In this document: positions 52,260-61,407 of the stretch, in pieces | Layout: each line of letters starts with the position of its first letter | How positions within the stretch are numbered: position 1 is the stretch's first letter | Assembly (NCBI GenBank): GCA_024228935.1 | Contig: JAAESX010000332.1 | Location: 1 to 64,000, forward strand | DNA: 64,000 bases | DNA from: Pseudomonadota bacterium | Lineage (GTDB): Bacteria > Myxococcota_A > UBA796 > CAJQPC01 | Direction of reading: 5' to 3' | The notes under the pieces: generated by a model | Seen by the model: only the letters and a program-made list of their open reading frames with translations | What the model was told of the DNA's origin: nothing | The model's database searches: none | Translations under genes and position numbers: made by a program

Positions 52260-54107
52260 TCAGTACGAGATGACGTCGGCCTCTGGCACGAGCACCGAAC
52301 CACCCCGCGGCCCGACGTCGATGGTGACCTCGCCACCAGATCCGACGGTGAACGTGCGATCGGAGCCCTCGGGCCAGACCTCGACCAGCGTGGTGCCCTG
52401 CGGGAACGATGTGGCCATCGGGTAGACGTCGAAGCGCGTCTCCGAGGTCTGGTCGTCGTGGGTGTTCACGACCACCAGGACGCTCGCGTCCTCCGTGGCC
52501 CGCTCGAAGGCGAAGATGCCCGCGTCTTCCTCGTTGTCGACGCGCTCGCTCGCCCAGCGGACCTGGAAGTCGCCACGACGAAGCGGCTCGTACGCCTTGC
52601 GCAGCGCGATCAGCGACTTCGTGTGCAGGAACAGGTCGCCGTTCTGGTCGTAGCCGGACCACCACAAGGGCTCGCGGTTCGCCGGGTCGTTGCCGCCCTC
52701 GAACGCCTGCTCGGTGCCGTAGTAGACGCAAGGGATGCCGTCCTCGGTGAGCAGGTAGAAGATGGCGCTCTTCAGCGCCGCCGGCGACGGGTTGTCGTAC
52801 AGGAACCGCGGGATGTCGTGGTTGTCGATGAAGTTGACCAGGATGTCCCGGGGGGCCTGGCCGGCGCCGTTGGTCTTCGGCACCTGGCCGAAGTGGTTGT
52901 CCCGCTCGGCGTACAGCGCCTCGATGTTGCTGGTGGCCGCGCCGTACTTGAAGACGTCGTCGAACACCTGGAACTTCTGGCTGAAGTTGAAGACCGAGTC
53001 CACGCCCTCGTAGGGCTCGCCGCCGGCGTTGTCGGGGTGGTCACAGCCGACGATCTCGCCGTCGCTGGACTCGTCCGGGTACCAGCCGAGCTTCTCGCTG
53101 CGGGTGTCGCAGGTGTAGCTGCCGATGAGCGCGTCGCTGCCGTCGAAGGCCTCGCCGAACATCAGGAACTTCTCCTTGCCGTTCGCGAGCGCGTTCTGGC
53201 GGATGGCGGGCGCGAACTCCTGCCAGAAGTCGTTCTCGACGTGCTTGAGCGTGTCGATGCGGAAGCCGTCGATGTCGGTCTCGACGATCCACCACGTGAA
53301 GCTGTCGATCAGCGCCTGCTGCACGTCGGGGTTCAGCGTGTCGAGGTCCTTGAGGCCGCCGGGGAAGTCGCCCTTCTCGACCTGGTGGCGCACGCCCCAG
53401 TCCGTGACGCGCCCGCGGCGGTTGTAGGCGTTGTCCGAGTAGAACGCGCCCGGGTTGGGCGGCATCCGGTTGATCTCGGGCATGTAGACCCAGCCGAGCG
53501 GCGCCGGGCCGGACTCGCCCAGGCTGGTCCAGGCCTGGATCCCCCGCTCGTCGTAGGCCGGGTCCCACTCCATGATCATCGACAGCGCGTCGTCCTCGCG
53601 GCCGCTGCCGTACTGGGTGGTGTCGGCCTGTCCGTTCCGGTTGATGTCGTAGAAGAACAGCTGGCCGACGTGGTTGGCGACGATGTCCAGGATGACCAGG
53701 ATGCCGTTGTCGTGCAGGACGTCGACCATCTCGCGCATCTTGGCCAGATCGCCGAAGTGCGGGTTCACGCCCATGAAGTCCTGGGTCCAGTACCCGTGGT
53801 AGCTGGCGACGCCGGCGTCCTCTTCGACGTTGACCACCGCCGGGCTGATCCAGACCGAGGTGATGCCCAGGTCGACCAGGTAGTCGACGTTGTCGATCAC
53901 GCCCTGGTAGTCGCCGCCCATGTACCGAGCCATGACGTCCGGGTTGAGGCTGGCGTTGTAGTCGTTGTTCACGTCGCCGTTCGCGAACCGGTCCACCATG
54001 AGCTGGTAGATGACCTCGTCGCGCCAGTCGTCGACGTGCGTCTCGAGCACGGGGGACTCGGCGTAGAGCGTGGGGTCCACGCAGGCGAGGGTCAGCAGGA
54101 GCGTCAT
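52260..54107 (-). CDS. Secreted lipoprotein alpha-amylase (GH13)
   Basis: 615 aa from ATG 54107 with GGAGG 5 nt upstream. Short lipoprotein signal (MTLLLTLAC). All GH13 regions are visible: DIVANHVG (I), GFRIDTLKHV with the nucleophile Asp (II), MFGEAFDG with the acid/base Glu (III), FIDNHDIPR with the transition-state Asp (IV). A C-terminal beta domain follows. It would hydrolyse alpha-1,4-glucans at the cell surface. ATGA overlap with the glucoamylase gene upstream, so they form one translationally coupled unit. Confidence 0.95.
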   Translation of the reverse strand: MTLLLTLACVDPTLYAESPVLETHVDDWRDEVIYQLMVDRFANGDVNNDYNASLNPDVMARYMGGDYQGVIDNVDYLVDLGITSVWISPAVVNVEEDAGVASYHGYWTQDFMGVNPHFGDLAKMREMVDVLHDNGILVILDIVANHVGQLFFYDINRNGQADTTQYGSGREDDALSMIMEWDPAYDERGIQAWTSLGESGPAPLGWVYMPEINRMPPNPGAFYSDNAYNRRGRVTDWGVRHQVEKGDFPGGLKDLDTLNPDVQQALIDSFTWWIVETDIDGFRIDTLKHVENDFWQEFAPAIRQNALANGKEKFLMFGEAFDGSDALIGSYTCDTRSEKLGWYPDESSDGEIVGCDHPDNAGGEPYEGVDSVFNFSQKFQVFDDVFKYGAATSNIEALYAERDNHFGQVPKTNGAGQAPRDILVNFIDNHDIPRFLYDNPSPAALKSAIFYLLTEDGIPCVYYGTEQAFEGGNDPANREPLWWSGYDQNGDLFLHTKSLIALRKAYEPLRRGDFQVRWASERVDNEEDAGIFAFERATEDASVLVVVNTHDDQTSETRFDVYPMATSFPQGTTLVEVWPEGSDRTFTVGSGGEVTIDVGPRGGSVLVPEADVISY

Positions 54108-56275
54108 CGACGCCTCCGTCGGAGGAAGAGGAGAGGAAGGAGCAGGAGCGCCGCGGCGCTGTCGTCGTTGCAGCCGCACGTCGGGGTCGCGCCGCCACCG
54201 GGGGGCTTCGTGCCGGTGTCCGAGCCCGAGTCCAGGCCGGTGTCACCGTCGCAGACGAGCACCTCGCGTTGGTGCATCTGGAGCACGTACAGGCCGCTGC
54301 CGAAGCCCATCATCGGAGCGGGGCCCGAGTAGTCCGCGGTGCTCGGCTCCAGGAGCTCGGGGATGATGAGGTTGTTCTTCACCGCATGCTCGGTGATCCA
54401 GTCCTCGAGCTCGGCGGCGTCGTCCGGGCGGCAGGCTCGGCGCAGCGACTCGGCGACCCGCAGGTCGATCATGAGCCACTCCTGCTCGTCGTACAGGTCG
54501 CCGTCGTCGTTGCGGGCGAAGCCGGGGCCGCTGGTCACGCCCAGGTCGCGCTCGTACGCGGCCATCGACGGCTCGTAGTAGTCGCCGCGGGGGTCGAGGA
54601 CGCCGTTGTTGAACGCGTCGATGGCGGCCAGGTCCATGGCGGGGTCGCCGGCGAGGTGCTCCTCGAGGTTCCCGACGAGGACGCCGTCGTCGCGGACCAG
54701 GTGCTCCTCGATGGCGGCCGCGATGGCGTCGGCCTCGTCCGAGTAGGACTGGGCGCGGGAGTCGCCGACCTGCTCGGCCAGCCACGCGGCCTCGCGCAGG
54801 CCGCGAACGGCCCAGAGCGAGGTGTACGTGAACTGCTTCTGGTGGCCCTCCCAGTGGCGCTCCCAGATGCTGGAGTCGGCGGTGATGAGGCCGTTCTGCG
54901 GGTCGACCAGGCGGACGAGCACGTCGGCCGTCTCGTCGAAGAGCTTGGCCTGGTGCTCTGTCGCGAAGTCGGTGTCGCCGCTGGCGCGGACGTACTGCCC
55001 GGCGGCCCAGAGATAGAGCCCGAAGTTGTCGAACTCGATGTTGGGCCCGGTCTCCTCGACGTCCGTCCACTCCTGGCCGTTCCCGTAGATCCGGCAGATG
55101 GACAGCGCGTGGTCCATGCCGCCGACGTAGCTGGTCCACTCGCCGGTCTTGTCGTCCTGGATCTGGAACTCCAGGAAGTCGCGCGCCTCGGTGTGGTGTC
55201 CCGCGGCGGTCAGACCACGGATGGCGTAGGCGCCGTCGCGGACCCAGCTGATGTTCCAGATGTGCTGGAAGCCGCCGACGGGGGCCGAGGCCGGGAGGCT
55301 CGCCAGGATCTGGCCGTAGGCGTCCCCTTCCTCGCGCACCTGGCCCATCTTCATGAAGGCGAGCGCCTGGCGGTAGACGTTGCGCTCGTCCTCGGACAGG
55401 TCGGCGGGCTCGGTGCCCGTGTCGTGCCAGGCATCCCACCACGCGAGCTCGGCGTCGATGAGCTGGTCGGGGGTGCGCGAGGCGACGTACTCGGTGATGC
55501 CGTCGGTGGTCCCGAACTGGTCGATGACGCCGACGAACTCGACGGCGCCGGGCTCGATCGAGAGGCTCCACTGGAAGGCGCCGATCTGGTCGTCGCCCTG
55601 GCCGAGGTCGCACGCGTCCAGATCCCAGCCCTCGTTGACCGCGTAGTAGGGGTTGTTCGGCGAGCAGTCCGTGCGGGTCGGGGAGACGAGCGGCACGAAG
55701 TGCATCGTGAGGCCGGAGTACTGGCCCCACATCACGAGCCCCTCGCCCTCGTTCTGGATGGCCTCGTTCTCGTTGGTCGGGTCGCCGACGTGCCAGTTCT
55801 CGAGCTTGAAGGCCTCGACAGCGAGCGTCTCCGAGCCGGTGTTCTCGACGCGCAGGATGTGCACGATTCCGGGCTGCTCGTGCTCCATCGGGGCGAACAC
55901 GAACTCGGTGATCATCAGTTCACCGCGAGACCGGTCGATCTCGAGGACGTTGGTCCCGGGGACGATGCGGTAGTCGTTGGCCTCGGTCAGCCACACCGAC
56001 TCGTCCTGGGCGCGGACGCCGAAGTACGTGTCGTAGAGCAGGTCGCGCGTCGGCTCGGACTCGGGGCTGTACTGCTGGTACAGATGGTCGCCGAACGTGT
56101 CGAGGACGGCGTTGTCCCCCGATGCGTCGAACACGGCGACGCCGTAGCCGTTCGCGGTGAGGACTTTCGGGTAGCTGAAGTGTGGCTCGGCGGCTGTGGC
56201 GGCGGGCGACAGGGCGAGCGTGGTCAGGGCGAAGAGCATGGCCCAGCATGGACCGGTGAGTCTGAGGGCCGGCAC
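54104..56275 (-). CDS. Secreted glucoamylase (GH15) with a MYXO-CTERM-like tail
   Basis: 723 aa from GTG 56275; ATG 56239 (signal MLFALTTLALSPAATAAEP) is an equally plausible start. An N-terminal beta-sandwich (FSYPKVLTANGYGVAVFD) precedes an (alpha/alpha)6 barrel with bacterial glucoamylase motifs (WNISWVRDGAYAIRGLTAAGH, LWAAGQYVRA, ITADSSIWERHWEG). The C-terminus is a Thr/Asp/Gly/Pro linker, then TCGCNDDS, a hydrophobic stretch and RRRRR. This tripartite sorting signal suggests processing and surface anchoring. It would release glucose from maltodextrins. It diverges from the TetR-HD gene across a palindromic operator. Confidence 0.9.
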   Translation of the reverse strand: MPALRLTGPCWAMLFALTTLALSPAATAAEPHFSYPKVLTANGYGVAVFDASGDNAVLDTFGDHLYQQYSPESEPTRDLLYDTYFGVRAQDESVWLTEANDYRIVPGTNVLEIDRSRGELMITEFVFAPMEHEQPGIVHILRVENTGSETLAVEAFKLENWHVGDPTNENEAIQNEGEGLVMWGQYSGLTMHFVPLVSPTRTDCSPNNPYYAVNEGWDLDACDLGQGDDQIGAFQWSLSIEPGAVEFVGVIDQFGTTDGITEYVASRTPDQLIDAELAWWDAWHDTGTEPADLSEDERNVYRQALAFMKMGQVREEGDAYGQILASLPASAPVGGFQHIWNISWVRDGAYAIRGLTAAGHHTEARDFLEFQIQDDKTGEWTSYVGGMDHALSICRIYGNGQEWTDVEETGPNIEFDNFGLYLWAAGQYVRASGDTDFATEHQAKLFDETADVLVRLVDPQNGLITADSSIWERHWEGHQKQFTYTSLWAVRGLREAAWLAEQVGDSRAQSYSDEADAIAAAIEEHLVRDDGVLVGNLEEHLAGDPAMDLAAIDAFNNGVLDPRGDYYEPSMAAYERDLGVTSGPGFARNDDGDLYDEQEWLMIDLRVAESLRRACRPDDAAELEDWITEHAVKNNLIIPELLEPSTADYSGPAPMMGFGSGLYVLQMHQREVLVCDGDTGLDSGSDTGTKPPGGGATPTCGCNDDSAAALLLLPLLFLRRRRR

Positions 56276-56304
56276 ACTCGCAGCTCAGCACTTGGAAATG
56301 GTAC

Positions 56305-56322
56305 CTTGGTCGTACGACCAAG
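56305..56322. promoter_or_regulatory. 18-bp perfect palindrome, likely TetR-family operator
   Basis: CTTGGTCGTACGACCAAG is a perfect inverted repeat in the 64-bp gap between the divergent glucoamylase and TetR-HD genes. Length and symmetry are typical of TetR-family sites. A TTTTAT -10-like element follows at 56323-56328 toward the regulator and TACCAT lies on the other side toward the amylase operon, so one bound dimer could repress both. Confidence 0.75.
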
Positions 56323-56339
56323 TTTTATCGAGAGGTCCC

Positions 56340-57473
56340 GTGGGAAGACGCAGCAACACGGCCGAGCGGCGAGCACAGATCGTCGAGGGCCTGCTCACCG
56401 TCCTGCAGGACGAGGGCTACGAGCGCGCGTCGGTCGCGGAGGTCGCCCGAGCCGCAGGCCTGAAGAGCAGCGGGTTGGTGCACTACCACTTCGGGTCCAA
56501 GGCCGAGATCCTCGGCGAGCTGATGGCGACGCTCCAGGCGCGGCTCGATGACGCGAACGGCACCGACATCGCCGGGTTCATCGACGCGCACCTGGCGCTG
56601 GGGCCCGACGCCGACCCGCGGGCCGTCACGGCCGCGGTGGTCATCGCGGGCGAGGCGATGGTGGACGCCGAGGTCCGTCGCCGCTTCGAGACCGCCCTGC
56701 ACCGCAGCCAGGACGAGCTGGTGGCGCGGATACGAGCCCGCCGTCAGCTGCCCTTCCCGACCTGCCGACGCATCGCCGCGTCCGTGCTCGCCGCCATCCA
56801 GGGCGCCTGGCTGCTCGGCCGGACCGCGCCGCGGGTCATGCCGGCCGGAGACGCCGCTCGAACCGTCCGTGACCTGGCGCTCGCGCTCGTCGACGGGGCC
56901 TCGATGGAGCTCGAGCTGCCCCCGGTCCTGGTGCACGCGGCCGGCCTCGACGACGACGTGCTCAGCGACCTGCTCACCCGCCACCGTGAGCCGCACCGCC
57001 GCTACCACGACGTCGAGCACCTGCACGAGCTGGCCGAGTGGTTCGTCCGACTGGAGTGGGACCAGCCGAAGCAGATCGCCCAGGCGATGCTGCTGCACGA
57101 CGCCGTCTACGAGCCGCTGGCCAAGGACAACGAGGAGCGGAGCGCGCAGCTCGCCCTGGCGGCGGGTTGCTCCCCTCGCGTGGCCGAGCTCATCCGCTGG
57201 ACGGCACGACACGGCGAGGCGCTCGAGGTCGACGCCGATTCCGGGCACTTCCTGGACGCGGACATGGCCATCCTCGCGGCCCGCCCCGCGCGCTTCGACC
57301 GGTACATGGACGAGGTCCACGCCGAGTTCACCGCGTTCGTCCCCGCCGCGCTCTACACAGCCGGGCGCCGCCGGTTCCTCCAGGGTCTGCTCGAGAGGCC
57401 CGTGTTCCTCACCAGGACCTTCTCGGAGTCACTCGAAGGACGCGCTCGGTCCAACCTCGAGCGGAGCCTCTGA
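56340..57473 (+). CDS. TetR-family regulator fused to an HD-superfamily phosphohydrolase
   Basis: 377 aa from GTG 56340, with AGAGG upstream. Residues 1-50 are a TetR helix-turn-helix (GYERASVAEVARAAGLKSSG, LVHYHFGSKAEIL). Residues 50-195 are a helical ligand-binding-like domain. From about 205 to the end is a predicted metal-dependent HD hydrolase: PHRRYHDVEHL, AMLLHDAVYEP (the HD pair), DNEERSAQLA, RWTARHG, FLDADMAIL, and AGRRRFLQGLLERPVF, in the order of the stand-alone family. Both domains look complete, with metal ligands present. It could couple a hydrolysed nucleotide or metabolite to repression of the divergent amylase operon. The in-frame fusion spans one uninterrupted gene. Confidence 0.88.
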   Translation: MGRRSNTAERRAQIVEGLLTVLQDEGYERASVAEVARAAGLKSSGLVHYHFGSKAEILGELMATLQARLDDANGTDIAGFIDAHLALGPDADPRAVTAAVVIAGEAMVDAEVRRRFETALHRSQDELVARIRARRQLPFPTCRRIAASVLAAIQGAWLLGRTAPRVMPAGDAARTVRDLALALVDGASMELELPPVLVHAAGLDDDVLSDLLTRHREPHRRYHDVEHLHELAEWFVRLEWDQPKQIAQAMLLHDAVYEPLAKDNEERSAQLALAAGCSPRVAELIRWTARHGEALEVDADSGHFLDADMAILAARPARFDRYMDEVHAEFTAFVPAALYTAGRRRFLQGLLERPVFLTRTFSESLEGRARSNLERSL

Positions 57474-57479
57474 GCGGCG

Positions 57480-59348
57480 TCAACGCAGCGACTCGGGCAG
57501 CCGCTCGCCGAGCCCATCGGCCAGGGCGCGCGTGTAGGACGGCGTCAGGTGGTTCGTGTCCCGGCGGGTCACCTCGCCGTCGACCTCGGCCGGACAGACG
57601 CCGTCCGGGCAGACGAGCTCGTCGAGGTCCAGGGTCTCCACGCCCTCGATGTCCCGGGCAGCGGCCCGCCAGATCTCCTCCAGGGCCAGATGCCTCTCGA
57701 CCACGATCGGAGCGACGTCGCAGGTCTCCCGGTCCGCCGACAAGCAGGCCAGCGGTTCCTCGGCGAGCTCGGGGATCGGCTCGATGACGACGACCAGCCC
57801 GGCCCTGGCCACGAGGGCCTCGAGCTGCGAGCGGCTCCCCGCAGCCACCGCCTCGGCCCACCCCGGGTCCGGGTGGACGAGCGGGCCGTCGACCGTGTGG
57901 ACGCTGCGCTCCCCCGCCGCGCGACCGGCCAGGAACACGACATCGGCCGCGGGCGCCTCGAACGAACAGCGGAAGACCCGAGCGCCGTCCCCGACCCAGT
58001 CCAGATCGGGCCACGGGCACGCGTTCCTGGTGTCGCCGACGAGCGTCCAGTCGCGCCGCAGGGCCAGCTCGTGGAATGCGGGCGTCCAGTGGGCCATGTG
58101 GCTGTCCCCGATGAGCGCGACTCGGGCGCCGCTCCCCTCGACCTCGTATCCGGAGCGCTCCGACTGCTCGGCCATCCGCTCGGCTCGGTCCTTCACCTCG
58201 TCGTCCACTGGGAGCACGACGAAGATGAGGCCCGCCATGGCGACCGCGCCGACCACCGCCGAGAAGACGACCCGACGCGTGCGACCGGCGACGGGGACGC
58301 GGCTCAGCGGCTTGCCGAGCAGGTGATGGGTGGTCGCGGACAGCAGCACCGTGCTCGCCAGGACGACCAGGAGCCTCGGCGCCATCGCCTCGGGCAGCAT
58401 TCCCTCGCGCTCGAGGAGCACGACGATGGGCCAGTGCCACAGGTACATCTCGTACGACCAGTCGCCGAGCCGACGCAGCGGGGACACCGACAGGAGCCAC
58501 GCCACGCTCGAGTCCGGCGCGCCCTCGAGCCCCAGCAGCAGCAGGACCATCGCCGCGACGACGAGCTCACCTCGATGTAGCGGCTCGACCATCGGGAGCA
58601 CCCCGAGCGCAGCGACCAGGACGCCCGCCAGCCCGACGAACGAGCTCACCCGGGCCATCACCGGAGACAGCGGCGGCCGGGTAGCGCAGACCAGGGCGAC
58701 CAGCGCACCCGCGAGCGGCTGCCACGCCCGGGCATGCGTCCCGAAGTAGCTCTCCATCGGGGCCCGGATCCCCACGTGGTGGCTGATCGCGAGGCTGGCC
58801 GCGGCCACCGCAGCGACCAGGGCCAGCGCGGCCCCCGGCCTCCAGCGGAGCACCCGAAGGACGAGCAGCAGGACGAACGGCCAGACCAGGTAGAACTGCT
58901 CCTCGACCGACAGCGACCAGTAGTGCAGGAACGGCGACGGCGCGTCGTGCGCGAAGTAGTCCTGGGCCTGCTCGAGAAACCACCAGTTCGAGCCGTAGAG
59001 CGCGGCGGCCGCGGCTCCTCCACGGACGTGGAGATGGTCGAGCGGGGTCGTGGACGGCAGCATCCGGAAGACGAAGAGCGTGACGACCAGCACCAGGGCG
59101 GCGGTGGGGAGCAGCCGTCGGACCCGGCGCGCGTAGAAGTCGAGCACGTCCAGGCCGGGACCCAGGCCTCGCCTCAGCAGGATCGAGGTGAGCAGGAAGC
59201 CCGACAGCACGAAGAAGACGTCGACGCCGACGTACCCACCGGACCACGCGTCCAGCCGCGCGTGGAACAGGATGACGTGCAGCGCTGCGATGGCCCGCAG
59301 TCCGTCCAGCGCGGGCCGGTGCTTCCATGCTTCGAGCTGCAGCCCCAC
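57480..59348 (-). CDS. Acyltransferase-3 / SGNH O-acyltransferase (OafA-like), copy 1
   Basis: 622 aa from GTG 59348, placed directly after the stop of the MORN gene (TGAGTG), so it is co-translated. Ten or so membrane helices with family motifs (LDGLRAIAALHVILFHA, GGYVGVDVFFVLSGFLLTS, FYARRVRRLLP, YWSLSVEEQFYLVWP). The C-terminal SGNH domain has the block I GDSH (VALIGDSHMAHW) and a closing D..H (RRDTNHLTPSY). It transfers acyl groups to a surface polysaccharide or peptidoglycan. Paralog of the gene at 61919. Confidence 0.93.
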   Translation of the reverse strand: MGLQLEAWKHRPALDGLRAIAALHVILFHARLDAWSGGYVGVDVFFVLSGFLLTSILLRRGLGPGLDVLDFYARRVRRLLPTAALVLVVTLFVFRMLPSTTPLDHLHVRGGAAAAALYGSNWWFLEQAQDYFAHDAPSPFLHYWSLSVEEQFYLVWPFVLLLVLRVLRWRPGAALALVAAVAAASLAISHHVGIRAPMESYFGTHARAWQPLAGALVALVCATRPPLSPVMARVSSFVGLAGVLVAALGVLPMVEPLHRGELVVAAMVLLLLGLEGAPDSSVAWLLSVSPLRRLGDWSYEMYLWHWPIVVLLEREGMLPEAMAPRLLVVLASTVLLSATTHHLLGKPLSRVPVAGRTRRVVFSAVVGAVAMAGLIFVVLPVDDEVKDRAERMAEQSERSGYEVEGSGARVALIGDSHMAHWTPAFHELALRRDWTLVGDTRNACPWPDLDWVGDGARVFRCSFEAPAADVVFLAGRAAGERSVHTVDGPLVHPDPGWAEAVAAGSRSQLEALVARAGLVVVIEPIPELAEEPLACLSADRETCDVAPIVVERHLALEEIWRAAARDIEGVETLDLDELVCPDGVCPAEVDGEVTRRDTNHLTPSYTRALADGLGERLPESLR

Positions 59349-59927
59349 TCAGAGAAGATGCCACCAGCAGCGGCCCTCATCCTTGGTGCCGCCGAACTTC
59401 TCCTTCTTCCGCTGGCCGATCGCGGTCCAGCTGTACCAGGTGCCGACCTTCTTGCCGGCGCTGTAGGCCCCGACCGAGGCGCGGCTGCCGTCGCTGTGCC
59501 AGGTCTTCCAACAGCCGGCCGCGTCGCCCTCGTAGTACATCCCCTTGCTGCGCATCTCGCCGCCAGAGTGCCACGTCTTCCAGACGCCGATGGGGTAGCT
59601 GTCCTCCCACTCGCCCTTGGCGAAGATCGAGCCGTTCTCGTGGTAGCTCTTGAACCCGCCGTCCCAGCGGCCGTCGATGAACGAGCGCTTGTACCAGACC
59701 TCGCCGTTCTGGTGCCACGACTTCCAGTCGCCCTGGGCGACGCCGGCCAGGCAGTCTCCGCGGACGCGCTTGTTCCCGTTGTCCCAGGAGCGCTGGTACC
59801 GGCCGTCGTTCGCCTCGTTCGGGCACTCCTGGAAGCTGGCCTGACCCTGCGACCGCACCGGCAGCCCGTCGCTCGAGAGCAAGACGCCGACGACGGCGAT
59901 GGTGGCGTGGGTGACGGGCGGGAGCAT
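59349..59927 (-). CDS. Secreted MORN-like repeat protein
   Basis: 192 aa. N-terminal signal-like helix (VTHATIAVVGVLLSS), then six to seven units of the form GxWxxWHxNGxxxxxGxYxxG (QGDWKSWHQNGEVWYKRSF, IGVWKTWHSGGEMRSKGMYY, AGCWKTWHSDGSRASVGAY). Such MORN_2/YwqK-type repeats are of unknown binding specificity. It is preceded by a TACCCT -10 candidate and coupled to the acyltransferase gene downstream. Confidence 0.8.
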   Translation of the reverse strand: MLPPVTHATIAVVGVLLSSDGLPVRSQGQASFQECPNEANDGRYQRSWDNGNKRVRGDCLAGVAQGDWKSWHQNGEVWYKRSFIDGRWDGGFKSYHENGSIFAKGEWEDSYPIGVWKTWHSGGEMRSKGMYYEGDAAGCWKTWHSDGSRASVGAYSAGKKVGTWYSWTAIGQRKKEKFGGTKDEGRCWWHLL

Positions 59928-60013
59928 GGCGACCTCGCGGAAGGTGCCCGAGGGTATCCCAGCCGAATGCGCCGACCCGGAGAAGGCTCATCGCGTGCAC
60001 GGCACGCCGAACG

Positions 60014-61381
60014 TCAGCGATACGACTGGCTGTTCATCCACCACTCGGCGCCGATGCCGACGAAGTGCTGGACAGACTCCTGGGCGCGCTCGTCGAGCGG
60101 GTCGAACCACTGGATGGCGTCCTCATCCAGGAAGCTGGCCGTGTACGTCAGGTGGATCATCGGGCGCGAGAACGTCGTCGGCGCCGGCTTCACCATCGGC
60201 AGCACCGACAGCTTCGTGATCTGCGGGATGTCGTGCTCGTCCGTCCGCGGGTTGAGGCCGTTCGGGCGGACCCACTGGTGGCTGCCCTCGAGCCCGAGCG
60301 CCACATGCTGGCCGATGTTGACGGCGGGCCGGAGCGCCATCGCGGACTCCCAGCCGTCGTCGATGTCGACCGCCAGGCCGTCGGCGTCGGTGTACTGCCG
60401 GACGTAGGCGCCGCCGGCCAGCGAGACGCGCTCCTGGAACTCGTGCCCGAACGCCAGCGCGACCCGCTGCTCGCGCGCGGCGGTGACCGTGTAGTCGGTG
60501 GCGAAGCCGTCATCGGGCACAGCCAACTCGCCATACGCACCCAGCCCGGTGGCGCGTCGGTAGAACAGGTGCACGAAGCCGCCGTCCGCCCAGCCCCAGG
60601 CCGAGAGCTGCGCTCCGACGACCGAGCCCCGGTCCGCCGGGAGGACCTCCTCGATCTCGTCGTCCAGGAGACGTGTTCCCTCCGGCAGCTGGTGGAGCTC
60701 GCCGTAGCCCTTCACGCGGACCGTCACGTCACCCAGCGGCACCGAGGTGCTCGCCTTCAGGCTGGCGATGCGGCGCTGACGGTCGAGGATGACGACGCTG
60801 TCCTCGCCCACTCCGCCGGGGACGGGGCGACTCCAGCGCTGGACCTGCCAGTCGTCCACGTCGATGCGGTTGAAGCCGACGTGGCCCGCGACATCGAAGC
60901 GCTCGTGCGTGAACCCGGCGCCGCCGCCGTAGGTGTTCAGCATGTCGAGCGGCCAGAAGTTGAGCAGGTAGATGTCGTCGCCGCGGTACATCCGGGACCC
61001 GGCCCAGACGTTCGCGGTGCCCGGCCCGGCGGGGAGCTGGGCCTCGGCGAACAGGTTGCGGATGGCGAGATCGGCGTCCCACTGGCCGTCGTAGTGGAAC
61101 GGCTCGCCCGCGATCGCCGGCGTGATCAGCGCGCGGAAGCGAGCCCCGTCATCGGTCCACTTCTGCCAGCCGAGATCGATCTCCGCGTACGGATCAGCCT
61201 CGAGGCGCGGGCCGAACGCGACGATGTTGGTCGGCTCGCCCCGGCCACCGGCCAGGTCGGTCGATGCCTGGGCGCGCCCGTAGGACCCGAGGATGAAGGG
61301 GGGCACATCGTCAGGGACGGTGTCCTCGGCGGAGGCGACAGTGGCGAGCAGGAACAGCACGAGCCCTCGGACCGATGACAC
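60014..61381 (-). CDS. LamB-like maltoporin
   Basis: 455 aa from GTG 61381 with a signal peptide cut after VASA. Features of the LamB family: an opening GSYGR strand, the strand with VWAGSRMYRGDDIYLLNFWPLDMLN (part; compare [21 protein letters not shown] of E. coli LamB), and a C-terminal region IHLTYTASFLDE ... HFVGIGAEWW. It is probably an 18-strand trimeric sugar porin for maltodextrin uptake, which would complete the set with the MalK/MalEF/MalG transporter and amylases. The last residues (MNSQSYR) do not end in the usual aromatic residue. Confidence 0.75.
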   Translation of the reverse strand: MSSVRGLVLFLLATVASAEDTVPDDVPPFILGSYGRAQASTDLAGGRGEPTNIVAFGPRLEADPYAEIDLGWQKWTDDGARFRALITPAIAGEPFHYDGQWDADLAIRNLFAEAQLPAGPGTANVWAGSRMYRGDDIYLLNFWPLDMLNTYGGGAGFTHERFDVAGHVGFNRIDVDDWQVQRWSRPVPGGVGEDSVVILDRQRRIASLKASTSVPLGDVTVRVKGYGELHQLPEGTRLLDDEIEEVLPADRGSVVGAQLSAWGWADGGFVHLFYRRATGLGAYGELAVPDDGFATDYTVTAAREQRVALAFGHEFQERVSLAGGAYVRQYTDADGLAVDIDDGWESAMALRPAVNIGQHVALGLEGSHQWVRPNGLNPRTDEHDIPQITKLSVLPMVKPAPTTFSRPMIHLTYTASFLDEDAIQWFDPLDERAQESVQHFVGIGAEWWMNSQSYR

Positions 61382-61395
61382 CCGCGCTCGGCACG

Positions 61396-61401
61396 TATGC
61401 T
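61396..61401 (+). promoter_or_regulatory. Leaderless promoter -10 (TATGCT-N6-ATG)
   Basis: TATGCT, 6 nt (CTCGAC), then ATG 61408. No ribosome site is present, and this decides the start of the RDD-like gene. Confidence 0.55.
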
Positions 61402-61407
61402 CTCGAC

